From contig NZ_CP060298.1 of assembly GCF_014303395.1 (NCBI RefSeq), forward strand, positions 1,488,001 through 1,552,000: DNA of 64,000 bases, given 5' to 3'. Of the stretch, positions 17,457-26,251 are shown one piece after another. Numbering within the stretch: the stretch's first letter is position 1; each line of letters begins with the position of its first letter. Position numbers and translations under genes: made by a program. Under the pieces are notes generated by a model that searched no databases, was not told where the DNA came from, and worked only from the letters and a program-made list of their open reading frames with translations. This DNA is from Nakamurella sp. PAMC28650 (GTDB taxonomy: Bacteria; Actinomycetota; Actinomycetes; Mycobacteriales; Nakamurellaceae).

Positions 17457-18854
17457 GTGCCGACCTCTTTCGAAGATCTCCCCGCCACCCTCGGTGAACT
17501 CCGCGCCTCCGGTCATCAGATCCGGGGCGTCAAAGCCGAGATCAGAAGCAATCTGCTGGCCGCCCTGCGCGACGGGGTCGACCCCTGGGCCGGCATCGTC
17601 GGTTTCGGATCGACGGTGCTGCCCCAGGTGGAGCGCGCCCTCATCGCCGGGCACGACATCGTGCTGCTCGGTGAACGCGGGCAGGGCAAGACCAGGTTGC
17701 TGCGCAGCCTGATCAACCTGCTCGACGAATGGACGCCGGTGATCGCCTTCTCCGAGCTCGGCGAACATCCCTTCGAGCCGATCGCGCCCGAGACCATCCG
17801 CCGGGCCGGCGAACTCGGCGATGCTCTGCCGGTGAGCTGGAGGCATCGCAGCGCGCGCTACACCGAGAAGCTGGCCACGCCGGACACCGCGGTCGCCGAC
17901 CTGATCGGGGATGTCGATCCGGTCAAGGTCGCCCAGGGTCGCTCGCTGGGAGATCCGGAGACGATCCACTTCGGCCTGATCCCGCGGGCGCACCGCGGCA
18001 TCGTCGCCATCAACGAACTGCCTGACCTCGCAGAGCGCATCCAGGTCGCACTGCTCAACGTGATGGAGGAACGCGACATCCAGGTCCGCGGCTACACGCT
18101 CCGTCTGCCGCTGGATGTGCTGCTCGTCGCGTCGGCCAACCCGGAGGACTACACCAACCGCGGCCGGATCATCACGCCGCTCAAAGATCGGTTCGGCGCC
18201 GAGATCCGGACGCACTACCCGCTCCGGCTCGAGGACGAGATCGCCCTCGTCCAGCAGGAGGCCGACCTGGTCGCCGAGGTGCCGGGCCACCTGCTGGAGA
18301 TCATCGCGAGGTTCACCCGGCTGCTCCGCGAGTCCACCGCCATCGACCAGAGCTCCGGCGTGTCCGCCCGTTTCTCGGTGGCGGCGGCGGAAACCGTTGC
18401 TGCTGCCGCCCTCCGGCGCTCCGCGCTGACCGCCGAGGCAAGCGCCTCGGCCCGACCCATCGACCTGCAATCGGTCATCTCGGTGCTCCGCGGCAAGCTG
18501 GAGTTCGCCACCGGGGAGGAGGGCCGCGAGGAGGAGATCCTCGAGCACCTGCTGCGCCGTGCCACCGCAGAGACGGCGCGGTCCCGGCTCCGTGGGGTGG
18601 ACCTGACGCCGCTGGCCGAAGCCGTCACCGCGCATCCGCTGCGGACCGGTGACAGGGTCCCGGCCGCCGACGTGGTCGGCGCGCTACCCGACGTCCCGGT
18701 CCTGACGGTGATCGCCCAGCGTCTGGGAGCCACCGGAACCGAGGATCCCGGCCCGATGGCCTCGGCTGCGGAACTGGCCCTGGAACTGCTCTTCCTGACG
18801 CGCAAGCTCGCGAAGGAGCCCAGCGACGACGGGGACACGGTCAGCTATGGCTGA
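17457..18854 (+). CDS. AAA ATPase of the MoxR/magnesium-chelatase-I type
   Basis: With the GTG at 17457 the protein is 465 aa; the longer frame back to 17097 overlaps the preceding gene and is rejected. Walker A is GERGQGKTRLLRSL, Walker B is GIVAINELPDL, and sensor 1 is LVASANPEDYTNRGRIITPLKDRF, as in ChlI/BchI and MoxR ATPases. The gene overlaps the next one, a VWA-domain protein, by 8 bp. MoxR-VWA pairs act as chaperone-like machines that remodel or metallate partner proteins. No cobalamin or chlorophyll genes are nearby, so a chelatase role is not indicated. Confidence 0.88.
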   Translation: MPTSFEDLPATLGELRASGHQIRGVKAEIRSNLLAALRDGVDPWAGIVGFGSTVLPQVERALIAGHDIVLLGERGQGKTRLLRSLINLLDEWTPVIAFSELGEHPFEPIAPETIRRAGELGDALPVSWRHRSARYTEKLATPDTAVADLIGDVDPVKVAQGRSLGDPETIHFGLIPRAHRGIVAINELPDLAERIQVALLNVMEERDIQVRGYTLRLPLDVLLVASANPEDYTNRGRIITPLKDRFGAEIRTHYPLRLEDEIALVQQEADLVAEVPGHLLEIIARFTRLLRESTAIDQSSGVSARFSVAAAETVAAAALRRSALTAEASASARPIDLQSVISVLRGKLEFATGEEGREEEILEHLLRRATAETARSRLRGVDLTPLAEAVTAHPLRTGDRVPAADVVGALPDVPVLTVIAQRLGATGTEDPGPMASAAELALELLFLTRKLAKEPSDDGDTVSYG

Positions 18855-20814
18855 TCTCTCCGGCGGTCGCCGCCGTCGGGCCGACGACTACTCCTACGGT
18901 GCCTACGTCGACGGTCCCGACCCGTTGGCTCCACCGGTCGACCTGCGCGCGGCGCTGGACAAGATCGGCAAGGACGTGATGGAGGGCAGCTCCCCGCAGC
19001 AGGCCCTGCGGGAGCTGCTGCGGCAGGGTATGAAGAACCGCCGGGGTCTGGACGACCTGGCCAGGAAGATCTGGCAGAAGCGGCGAGATCTGCAGCGCGA
19101 CAACAGGCTTGACGGGACCCTGCAGGAGGTGCGCGAGCTGCTGGCCAAGGCGCTGGGACAGGAGCGCGAAGCCCTCGCCCGGCAGCAGGGCGACGACGCC
19201 CGTTTCCGGGAGATGGAGCTCGACACGCTGCCCGGCGACACCGGCGGCGCGGTCCGGGAACTCGGCAAGTACGACTGGCAGTCCAGCGATGCCCGCGAGA
19301 CGTTCCAGGAGATCCAGAACCTGCTCGGCAAGGAGATGCTGGACCAACGTTTCGCCGGGATGAAACAGGCCCTGGAGAACGCCACGCCGGAGGACACCGA
19401 ACGCATCCGGGAAATGCTCGACGACCTCAACGCGCTGCTCGCCGCCCATGCCGCCGGTGCGGAGACCGCCGCGCAGTTCGGCGATTTCATGAGCGAGCAC
19501 GGTGAGTTCTTCCCCGAGCAACCGCAGAATGTCGAGCAACTGATCGACCTGCTGGCGGCAAGGTCGGCAGCGGCACAGCGGATGATGAACTCGATGACTC
19601 CGCAGCAGCGGGCCGAGCTGGCGCAGCTCTCGCAGCAGGCCTTCGGTGACCCTCGGTTGGCACAGTCCCTGTCCCAGTTGGATTCTCAGCTGCAGGGGCT
19701 GCGACCGGGGCAGGACTGGTCGGGGTCCGGTCGGTTCGACGGGGACAATCCGATGGGGATGGGCGAGGGCACCAGAGCCCTGGAACAGTTGGGGCAGTTG
19801 GACTCCCTGGCCGAGCAGCTCTCGCAGAGCTATCCCGGTGCCAGGCTGGACGACATCGATCTCGACGCACTGGGCGACGCCCTCGGTGACCAGGCCAGGG
19901 CCGACGTCCAGGAGCTGGCCGACCTGGAACGTGAACTGCGCGACCGCGGAGTCTTCGACCGCGCCGACGACGGCTCGTTGCGACTGTCTCCCAAGGCGTT
20001 GCGCCGGCTCGGTGAGTCCGCACTGAAGGACGTGGCCGACCAGATCTCCGGACGACGCGGTGAGCGTGAGACCCGGAGATCCGGCGCCTCCGGGGAACCG
20101 ACCGGCTCCACCCGGCCGTGGGCCTTCGGCGACACCCAGGCGTGGAGTGTGCCGCGGACTCTGCTCAACGCCCAGCTACGGCGGGCCGGTGGGGACGAGA
20201 ACGTCCTGGATGTCAGCGATGTCGAGGTGATCGAGACCGAGCAACGCACCAGGGCGGTGGTCGCGCTGTGCGTGGACACGTCGTGGTCGATGGTGCAGGA
20301 CGGCCGGTGGGTGCCGATGAAGCGAACCGCACTGGCGCTGCACCAGCTGATCTCCACCAGGTTCCGTGGAGATGCCCTGCAGCTGATCACCTTCGGGCGA
20401 CGCGCCGACAAGGTGGAGCTCGGGGAGCTGATCGGCCTCGAAGGCGCGTACGTGCAGGGCACCAACCTGCAGCACGCCCTGATGCTGGCCGGCGATCACC
20501 TGCGGTCGCAGCCGGATGCGATGCCGGTCGTGCTGGTGGTCACCGACGGAGAGCCGACCGCGCACCTGGAGCCGGACGGCGACTTCGCGTTCTCCTATCC
20601 GCCGGATCCGCGCACCGTCCGCGCCACGCTGGTCGAACTCGACAAGCTCGCCGGTCGGCGCGCTGCGATCAGTTTCTTCGTGCTCGGCGACGACCCGAGG
20701 CTGGCCTCGTTCATGGATTCGCTGGCCCGACGGTGCGGCGGCCGGGTGATCGCCCCCGATCTCGACGGGCTCGGTGCCGAGGTGGTCGCCGACTACCTTC
20801 GCACCCGGCGGTAG
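18847..20814 (+). CDS. VWA-domain partner of the MoxR-type ATPase
   Basis: The protein (655 aa) has a long Gln- and Asp-rich helical N-terminal region and a C-terminal von Willebrand A domain. The metal-ion-dependent adhesion site is VVALCVDTSWSMVQDGRW (DxSxS near residue 475), followed by the conserved TDGEPT. No signal peptide is seen, so it is cytosolic, like ChlD/CoxE-type partners. It overlaps and depends on the ATPase gene before it. Confidence 0.88.
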   Translation: MADLSGGRRRRADDYSYGAYVDGPDPLAPPVDLRAALDKIGKDVMEGSSPQQALRELLRQGMKNRRGLDDLARKIWQKRRDLQRDNRLDGTLQEVRELLAKALGQEREALARQQGDDARFREMELDTLPGDTGGAVRELGKYDWQSSDARETFQEIQNLLGKEMLDQRFAGMKQALENATPEDTERIREMLDDLNALLAAHAAGAETAAQFGDFMSEHGEFFPEQPQNVEQLIDLLAARSAAAQRMMNSMTPQQRAELAQLSQQAFGDPRLAQSLSQLDSQLQGLRPGQDWSGSGRFDGDNPMGMGEGTRALEQLGQLDSLAEQLSQSYPGARLDDIDLDALGDALGDQARADVQELADLERELRDRGVFDRADDGSLRLSPKALRRLGESALKDVADQISGRRGERETRRSGASGEPTGSTRPWAFGDTQAWSVPRTLLNAQLRRAGGDENVLDVSDVEVIETEQRTRAVVALCVDTSWSMVQDGRWVPMKRTALALHQLISTRFRGDALQLITFGRRADKVELGELIGLEGAYVQGTNLQHALMLAGDHLRSQPDAMPVVLVVTDGEPTAHLEPDGDFAFSYPPDPRTVRATLVELDKLAGRRAAISFFVLGDDPRLASFMDSLARRCGGRVIAPDLDGLGAEVVADYLRTRR

Positions 20815-20844
20815 ACGGGCGGCCCGGTGACGGGTGGGACCGGG

Positions 20845-21306
20845 TCAGGCCAGCCGGGCGGGGAACCCGCCGGTCGCGATCGGAGACCAGCGGGTCGGCG
20901 TCAGGCGGATCAGGCACTTGCGCTGGACGGCCATGGCGTGGCGGTATTCGCTCCAGTCCGGATGTTCGCCGGCAATGCTGCGGAAGTACTCCACCAGCGG
21001 CTCGATCGCCTCCGGCAGATCGAGAACCTCGGCCGTTCCATCGATCTGCACCCAGGCGCCGCCGAAGTCGTCCGACAGCACCAGTACCGACGCCTTGCCG
21101 TTGCGCCGCACGTTGTGGGCCTTCGCCCGCTCGGGGTACGTCGCGATGACCACCCGGCCCTCCAGGTCGACCCCGCCGGACACCGGCGAGTTCTGCACGC
21201 CGCCGTCGGACCGCCAGGTCGTCACGATCATGTGGTGGCGGGGGCGGACGAACTCCAGGAGCGCCTCCCGCTCGACCTCGGTGTTGGTGGCGATGGTGCG
21301 GCCCAT
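20845..21306 (-). CDS. PPOX-class (pyridoxamine oxidase-like, probably F420-dependent) oxidoreductase
   Basis: The protein has 153 residues from ATG 21306 (MGRTIATNTEVE). The split-barrel fold is recognisable from LEFVRPRHHMIVTTWRSDGGVQNSPVSGGVDLEGRVVIATYPERAKAHNVRRNGKASVLVLSDD, the pattern of F420-dependent PPOX proteins (TIGR03618-like). It ends with WSEYRHAMAVQRKCLIRLTPTRW. The reaction is unknown. It lies 4 bp after the SDR gene on the same strand, so the two are probably cotranscribed. Confidence 0.8.
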   Translation of the reverse strand: MGRTIATNTEVEREALLEFVRPRHHMIVTTWRSDGGVQNSPVSGGVDLEGRVVIATYPERAKAHNVRRNGKASVLVLSDDFGGAWVQIDGTAEVLDLPEAIEPLVEYFRSIAGEHPDWSEYRHAMAVQRKCLIRLTPTRWSPIATGGFPARLA

Positions 21307-21310
21307 CGGA

Positions 21311-22033
21311 TCAGGCCCCCGAGCTGTCCGGCTCGCTGGCCCGGCCGACATCCGACGACGGATCGTCCGTCACCGCCACCGATGCGGCCTCGCTGACCGC
21401 GTCGGCGATGGGGTGACGTCCGGACACCAGATCCAGCGAGAGCCCAGCGGTGCGGGGCTCGTCCAGGAGCGCCACCAGGACAGCGGCGACGTCCTCGCGA
21501 GGTACCGATCCGCGGCCCACCCTGGTGGCGAGCGTGACGTGCCCGCTGCCCGTGCCGTCGGTGAGAGCTCCGGGGCGCACCACGGTCCAATCCAGGTCAC
21601 GGGTACGCAGATCCTCGTCAGCTGCCTGTTTGGCCGTCATGTAGGCGGCGAAGACCGGATCGTGGTCGGGCTGCGCCCCGGCATCGGACCCGATGGCCGA
21701 CACCAGCACGTAACGCCGGACACCGGCCAGGATGGCGGCGTCGGCGAGCAGGGCGGCGGCGCCCCGGTCGACCGAGTCCTTGCGCTCGGCGGAGCTTCCG
21801 GAGCCGGCCCCGGCGGCGAAGATGACCGCATCCGCCCCGGTTAGATGAGTGGAAAGCTCTGCGGCGCCGACATTCTCGAGATCGATGACGATCGGGAAGC
21901 CGCCCGCCGCGACGACGTCCGCCTCCTGTGCCGGGTTTCGGATCAGCCCGACCGAATGGTCACCGCGTTCGGCCAGCAACCTCTCGACGTGCAATGCGAT
22001 CTTCCCGTGGCCACCTGCAATCACAACCTTCAT
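21311..22033 (-). CDS. Atypical SDR, NAD(P)-binding protein
   Basis: The protein has 240 residues starting MKVVIAGGHGKIALHVERLL, a TGxxGxxG-like Rossmann loop of the NAD(P)H-binding extended/atypical SDR group (YwnB/YhfK-like). Later motifs are ADAVIFAAGAGSGS, YVLVSAIGSD, and YMTAKQAADEDLRTRDLDWTVVRPGALTDG with the Tyr-x3-Lys of SDRs. The start was set at ATG 22033 because the family begins here; the longer form has no support. The substrate is unknown. Confidence 0.85.
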   Translation of the reverse strand: MKVVIAGGHGKIALHVERLLAERGDHSVGLIRNPAQEADVVAAGGFPIVIDLENVGAAELSTHLTGADAVIFAAGAGSGSSAERKDSVDRGAAALLADAAILAGVRRYVLVSAIGSDAGAQPDHDPVFAAYMTAKQAADEDLRTRDLDWTVVRPGALTDGTGSGHVTLATRVGRGSVPREDVAAVLVALLDEPRTAGLSLDLVSGRHPIADAVSEAASVAVTDDPSSDVGRASEPDSSGA

Positions 22034-22092
22034 GACCCCACGGTACTCACCCATCGGTGCAGTTCGCGCTCCCCCGTGGCTACCATGGTCCC

Positions 22093-22314
22093 GTGGCACC
22101 CCACCGATCGCTCGGCGCGAACAAGACGCCGAGCCCGAAGCGCGACCGTTTGATAGCGATGATCATCTGGGTCGTCATCGGATTGCTGATCGGTCTGGCC
22201 ATCGGCGTCTTCACCGGCAGTGGCGGCTGGGTCTGGCTGAGCATCGGGTTCCTGGCCGGGTTGCTGGCCGCGTTCCTCCTGACGCGCCCTCACCAGCAGA
22301 TCGAAGAAGACTGA
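22093..22314 (+). CDS. Small membrane protein, two predicted helices
   Basis: GTG 22093 gives 73 residues. A basic N terminus (KTPSPKRDR) is followed by two hydrophobic helices (MIIWVVIGLLIGLAIGVFTG and WVWLSIGFLAGLLAAFLL) and an acidic tail, QQIEED. It diverges from the SDR gene. No family was recognised. Confidence 0.55.
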   Translation: MAPHRSLGANKTPSPKRDRLIAMIIWVVIGLLIGLAIGVFTGSGGWVWLSIGFLAGLLAAFLLTRPHQQIEED

Positions 22315-22419
22315 GCCGGGCGTGTCCCGGCCACGGGCGGGCGTCGCAGACCGGGCGTAACGTCGGACATGTCCCGGTGTAACGCCGGTGCGTACTCCTT
22401 CGTCGAACGGATTTCACCC

Positions 22420-22704
22420 ATGGCCACCGCCACCTGGAACGGCACCGTCATCGCGCAGAGCGATTCCACCGAGATGGTGGAGGGTAACCACTACTTCCCG
22501 CTGGAATCGGTCAGGGCCGAGTACCTGCAGCCGTCGACGCTCACGTCGGTCTGCCCCTGGAAGGGCACCGCGTCCTACTACACGTTGTCCGTCGACGGAC
22601 AGCAGAACAAGGATGCCGCGTGGTACTACCCGGCGCCCAAGGACGCCGCCGCCCAGATCAAGGACCACGTCGCGTTCTGGAAGGGCGTCACGGTCACCGA
22701 CTGA
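22420..22704 (+). CDS. DUF427 domain protein
   Basis: The protein has 94 residues from the ATG at 22420 (MATATWNGTVIAQS). The sequence VEGNHYFPLESVRAEYLQPS...CPWKGTASYYTLSVDGQQNKDAAWYYPAPKDAA is a close fit to the DUF427 family, a small barrel protein of unknown function. Confidence 0.88.
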   Translation: MATATWNGTVIAQSDSTEMVEGNHYFPLESVRAEYLQPSTLTSVCPWKGTASYYTLSVDGQQNKDAAWYYPAPKDAAAQIKDHVAFWKGVTVTD

Positions 22705-22825
22705 ACGCCTCCCGCGTGTCGACCTCACCGTGGGACGACAGCAGCGCCGCACCCAGGGGATCGTTCAGGGTGACGGCGCTGCCGTGTCGACCGGGCAGTA
22801 CTGCCCCAGCCAGAGTCGGTGGCTG

Positions 22826-23011
22826 TCAGCTGCCGAAGACGTCCTTGGCAGCGTCCTTGACCTTGTCGCCGGTCTGCTTGACCTCGGCGCCGGCCTTGTC
22901 CGCCTTGCCCTCGGCCTCAAGTTCCTCGTTGCCGGTGACCTTTCCGACGGTTTCCTTGACGGTGCCGACGGCTTCCTCGGCTGCGTGCTTGATCTTGTCT
23001 CCCAGCGACAT
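22826..23011 (-). CDS. CsbD-family stress protein
   Basis: This 61-residue hydrophilic protein begins MSLGDKIKHAAEEAVGTVKETVGKVTGNEELEAEGKADKAGAEVKQTGDKVKDA. The GKxTGNEELEAEGKADK core is diagnostic of the CsbD family (general stress, sigma-factor-controlled in Bacillus). A GAAGGA motif lies just upstream of the ATG. It stands alone between DUF427 and the HNH pseudogene. Confidence 0.88.
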   Translation of the reverse strand: MSLGDKIKHAAEEAVGTVKETVGKVTGNEELEAEGKADKAGAEVKQTGDKVKDAAKDVFGS

Positions 23012-23237
23012 GGTGGATCCTTCTTCCTTCGGTGTGGGGAGGCTCCGGACGGAGATCCCTGTTGGCGCTCCGGCCGAGGCCGGACCCCGCCCAGCAATTC
23101 GTAGCCGGTGTCCGCCGGGATGCGTACCCGACGGGTGAAATCCACCAGGATGCAGGTCACGGGCTGTCGCCCGACGCGGACTGCAGTCGCTCACCAGTGC
23201 TTGCCCACCTGCGCTTGCCCCTTCTGGTAGCTCCTGT

Positions 23238-24058
23238 TCAGCCGACGGCCGGTACCTCGACGCCGGCGCTGGTCGGCAGGGCTTGGCCCGGGCAGCTGTC
23301 GAGGACCGACTCCATGGCCGCGCGTTCGGCCGCGGTGACCCACAGCCGGTAGAGAGCCTTCACCGCGATCTGCCGGGCGACGTATTCGCAGCGGTAGGCC
23401 CTGTGGGGTGGGAGCCAGGTGGCGGCGTCACCTCGCCCTTGGCCTGGTTGGTCGGTCCATCGACGGCCAGTAGTTCCAGCGGGTCGTTGGCGAGTTCCTG
23501 ACGTTGTGTCGCGCCGAGGGCTCGGGCCCCGGTCTGCCAGGCATCGGACAGGGAGACCACGTGGTCGATCTGCACGAGCAGGCTCGTCTTCTCGCCGCGC
23601 AGGAATTTGACCTCGTGCCCCGTGTACGGGTCGCGCAGGGTCCCGGAAGCCGCCACGCAGCCCTGCGTGCCGGCCTTGGTGACAAGGGCGGCCAGGTCTC
23701 GCCTCAGGACGTCGTTCCTGGTGTCGCAACCGTTGTGGCCACCGTTCACGGTGACGTCGTCGGTCCAGGCGTTGCCGAATCTACCCCGGCTGTAGCCCGT
23801 TCTCGGGGCCCGGCCCCTGACCGGGAGCGAATGCAGCGCGGCCAGGGCGCTGTCGGGCCCGGTGGTGATCGAATGCGTTGACCCGGTGGGCGGTGTCTCC
23901 TGCTGTCGTGAGGTCAGCGGGGTCGAGATCAGAGGTGACGTGGTACTTGTCGCGCCGGCAGACGGTGGTGCGCTGATCGGCGGAGCGGCCGTACAGCTGG
24001 CGAGCACGACGGCGACGGCCAGGTACCACGATCGTCCTGGCCCCGCAGGTGCGTGCAC
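23238..24058 (-). pseudogene. Secreted lipoprotein HNH nuclease (GmrSD-C/DUF1524-like), frameshifted
   Basis: Two minus-strand frames together make one protein. The first part, from GTG 24058, has a lipobox-type signal (AVAVVLASC), then GRFGNAWTDDVTVNGGHNGCDTRNDVLRRD and the ββα-metal core LLVQIDHVVSLSDAWQTGA...LAVDGPTNQAKG. After NQAKG the frame is lost, and the conserved end continues in the next frame as GDAATWLPPHRAYRCEYVARQIAVKALYRLWVT. One base appears to be missing near 23427-23435, where GAC-GGT would restore the family's KGDGDAA(S)WLPP. It is either a true pseudogene or a sequencing error. Intact relatives are extracellular HNH endonucleases. Confidence 0.75.
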
Positions 24059-24309
24059 GGACTTAGACTGTCAGATGGTCCGACAGTGGCCGGTCGACGG
24101 CCGACGGCCGAGCACTCAACTCGGCTCGACGGTATCGGTTCGATCCGTTAGTTTGACGATTGATCGACACCATTGATTCGTACTGTTGGGCGGGAGCATC
24201 ACGGCCCGCTCGGCGTTCTCGAGAAGGACGGTGACTCGATGGACATCATCCCCATCCCCTTGCCAGGCCGTCGGCGAAGCAGACGCCGCCTGCGTCTCGG
24301 TGCATTCCG

Positions 24310-25413
24310 GTGATGGTTCACCAGCTCTCCCGGGCGGACGCACGGCGAATTGCAGTACGAGCGCAGCTGTTGGATCGCAGCCGGCCGACCAACCTGCTGG
24401 ACGTCGTGCGTGACCTGACCCTCCTGCACATCGATCCGACGTCCGCCGTGGCGCCGAACGTCGATCTGGTGGCCTGGAGCCGGCTCGGGTCGTCGTACGC
24501 ATCGGCCGAACTCGAGGCTGCACTGGAGGACGGCACGCTGATCGAACTGCGCGGAATGATCCGTCCGCGCGAGGATCTCGTGCTCTACCGTGCCGAGATG
24601 GCCACGTTGCGGGGACACGGCCGGCTCCGCGACTGGCAGGAAGTGCAGCGAGATTGGGTCGAGGACAACGACGCCTGTCGACTGGACATCCTGCACCGGC
24701 TCGAGCTGTCCGGGCCTCTGCGGTCGCGGGAGCTTCCGGACACCTGCGTCGTGCCCTGGGTGTCGAGCGGTTGGACGCACGACCGCAACGTCAGCATGAT
24801 GCTGGAGCTCATGGCGGCCCGCGGAGAGGTGGCCGTGGCCGGTCGGCAGGGGCGGGACCGGTTGTGGGACCTGGCGAGTCAGGTATATCCGGACGACCCG
24901 GTCGTTCCCCTCGAGCAGGCACTGCAGGTCCGCAACGAGCGTCGCCTGCGTTCGCTGGGTATCGCTCGCGCTCGGGCACAGGAATGCCAGGTGGAGCCGT
25001 GGCACGTGAGCGAGGTAGGGGAGCCTGCCGTTGTGGAGGGAGTCAAGGGTGAGTGGCGGGTCGACCCATCCCAACTGGGCCAGCCGTTCTCGGGCCGCGC
25101 GGCGTTGGTGTCCCCGCTGGACCGGTTGATCCACGATCGCAGGCGGATGGCGGAACTGTTCGAGTTCGACTACCAGCTGGAGATGTACAAGCCCGCCGCG
25201 AAGCGCAGGTGGGGCTACTTCGCGATGCCGATCCTCTACGGCGACCGGTTGGTCGGAAAGCTGGATGCCACCGCAGACCGCAAGGCGGGGGTCCTTCGGG
25301 TCGACGCGATCCACCAGGACGAAGTGTTCGGCAAGACCATGAGCACAGCGATCGACCGTGAGATCAAGGACCTGGCCAGGTGGCTGGAACTCGAACTTCT
25401 GCTGCCGATGTGA
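24310..25413 (+). CDS. Winged-helix DNA-binding protein, HTH_42 (AlkZ/YcaQ-like)
   Basis: The protein has 367 residues and begins with tandem winged-helix content (ADARRIAVRAQLLDRSRPTNLLDVVRDLTLLHIDPTSAVAPNVDL). It ends with SPLDRLIHDRRRMAELFEFDYQLEMYKPAAKRRWGYFAMPILYGDRLVGKLDATADRK, the strongest signature of the HTH_42/DUF1006 family. Characterised members (AlkZ, YcaQ) are DNA glycosylases that open interstrand crosslinks. The role here is inferred from family only, and the catalytic Gln motif was not checked. A 250-bp gene-free spacer precedes it. Confidence 0.82.
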   Translation: MMVHQLSRADARRIAVRAQLLDRSRPTNLLDVVRDLTLLHIDPTSAVAPNVDLVAWSRLGSSYASAELEAALEDGTLIELRGMIRPREDLVLYRAEMATLRGHGRLRDWQEVQRDWVEDNDACRLDILHRLELSGPLRSRELPDTCVVPWVSSGWTHDRNVSMMLELMAARGEVAVAGRQGRDRLWDLASQVYPDDPVVPLEQALQVRNERRLRSLGIARARAQECQVEPWHVSEVGEPAVVEGVKGEWRVDPSQLGQPFSGRAALVSPLDRLIHDRRRMAELFEFDYQLEMYKPAAKRRWGYFAMPILYGDRLVGKLDATADRKAGVLRVDAIHQDEVFGKTMSTAIDREIKDLARWLELELLLPM

Positions 25414-25565
25414 AACCGGTCTGTCTGTTCGCGGGTGGATGCTGATCAATTCTTTGCCCCGCCGAAAGAGGCACAGTAGTCGTGACCATTCTGTGACCTG
25501 GGGGTGGCTCGAAATGATGCTTATTTCGGGGTCGGCTGTCGGTGCCCGCCGATAAAGTTCTGGAT

Positions 25566-25925
25566 ATGGGGACGGCCGGATTCGTCGATTCCGACCAGGC
25601 CAAACAATTGGTCCGGTCGGCGATGAACACCGTCACCGAATTTGCGGGACGGCGCGTTCTGGAAGATCGGCGCCGACGATCTGCTGACGTTGGGTCAGGA
25701 ACTGGAAATGCTGTCCCGGTCGGTGTATGCGGTCAAGGTGCACGTGGCGGGGGAGGTCGACACCCAAACGATGGCGACACCTCGGGGGTGCCCCTCGACG
25801 GCGGCGCTGCTACGGCAGGTGCTGCTGATCTCCCCGACGGAGGCCCACAGCCGGGTCAAAGCCGCCCGCACGGTGCTACCGCTGAGCAGACCTCGTCGAC
25901 CCGTAGCACCGTTATGTCTGCTGCA
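25566..25925 (+). pseudogene. Truncated DUF222 (13E12-type HNH) gene remnant
   Basis: Two plus-strand frames hold pieces of a DUF222 N terminus: GFVDSDQAKQLVRSAMNTV and then, one frame away, FWKIGADDLLTLGQELEMLSRSVYAVKVHVAGEVDTQTMATPRGCPSTAALLRQVLLISPTEAHSRVKAARTVLPL. That is about the first 110 residues of a family normally ~400-500 long with a C-terminal HNH nuclease. The frame changes near 25640-25660, and similarity ends where palindromic element C begins at 25926. No HNH part is seen downstream. Confidence 0.65.
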
Positions 25926-25999
25926 TGGATCAACTTCGCCCCTTTGGGACGGGTGGGACAGAAGTCATCACTTTCGTCCATGCTTGGGAAGTTGATCCA
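25926..25999 (+). repeat. Interspersed palindromic element, copy C (short form, 74 bp)
   Basis: Perfect 12-bp terminal inverted repeats, TGGATCAACTTC at 25926-25937 and GAAGTTGATCCA at 25988-25999, enclose a core with GGGACGGGTGGGACAG and CATCACTTTCGTCCATGC. It is 74 bp long, the same as copy D, and ~80% identical to it in opposite orientation. A further degenerate end (GGATCCACGCCTGGCAAGTTGA) follows to about 26034. Confidence 0.9.
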
Positions 26000-26251
26000 C
26001 GCCAGACGGGGGGATCCACGCCTGGCAAGTTGACGCTCCTATGTTTGGCATGCGGCGGCGGCCTCGGGGTGGCTGCGGAGGCCGGTGGACAGGCGGCGCT
26101 GGCTCGGGACACGGCCGCTGCCGGCGCGGTGAAGCTCAAAGCACGCTGATTGGACGCGCTGGTCGGCCGACAAGGTATCGGTTCACCCGGGGTCGCCAAT
26201 TCCTGCCGAATGGCGCACACTTCGACCGAAGACTGCAATCGGGGAGGTCCA

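Noticed and set aside
17457..20814. Magnesium or cobalt chelatase subunits
   Set aside because: Motifs fit the wider MoxR/VWA group and there is no tetrapyrrole gene or large chelatase subunit nearby.
20821..20850. Another copy of the palindromic element near GTGACGGGTGGGACC
   Set aside because: Only the short GACGGGTGGGA block matches; neither arm is present.
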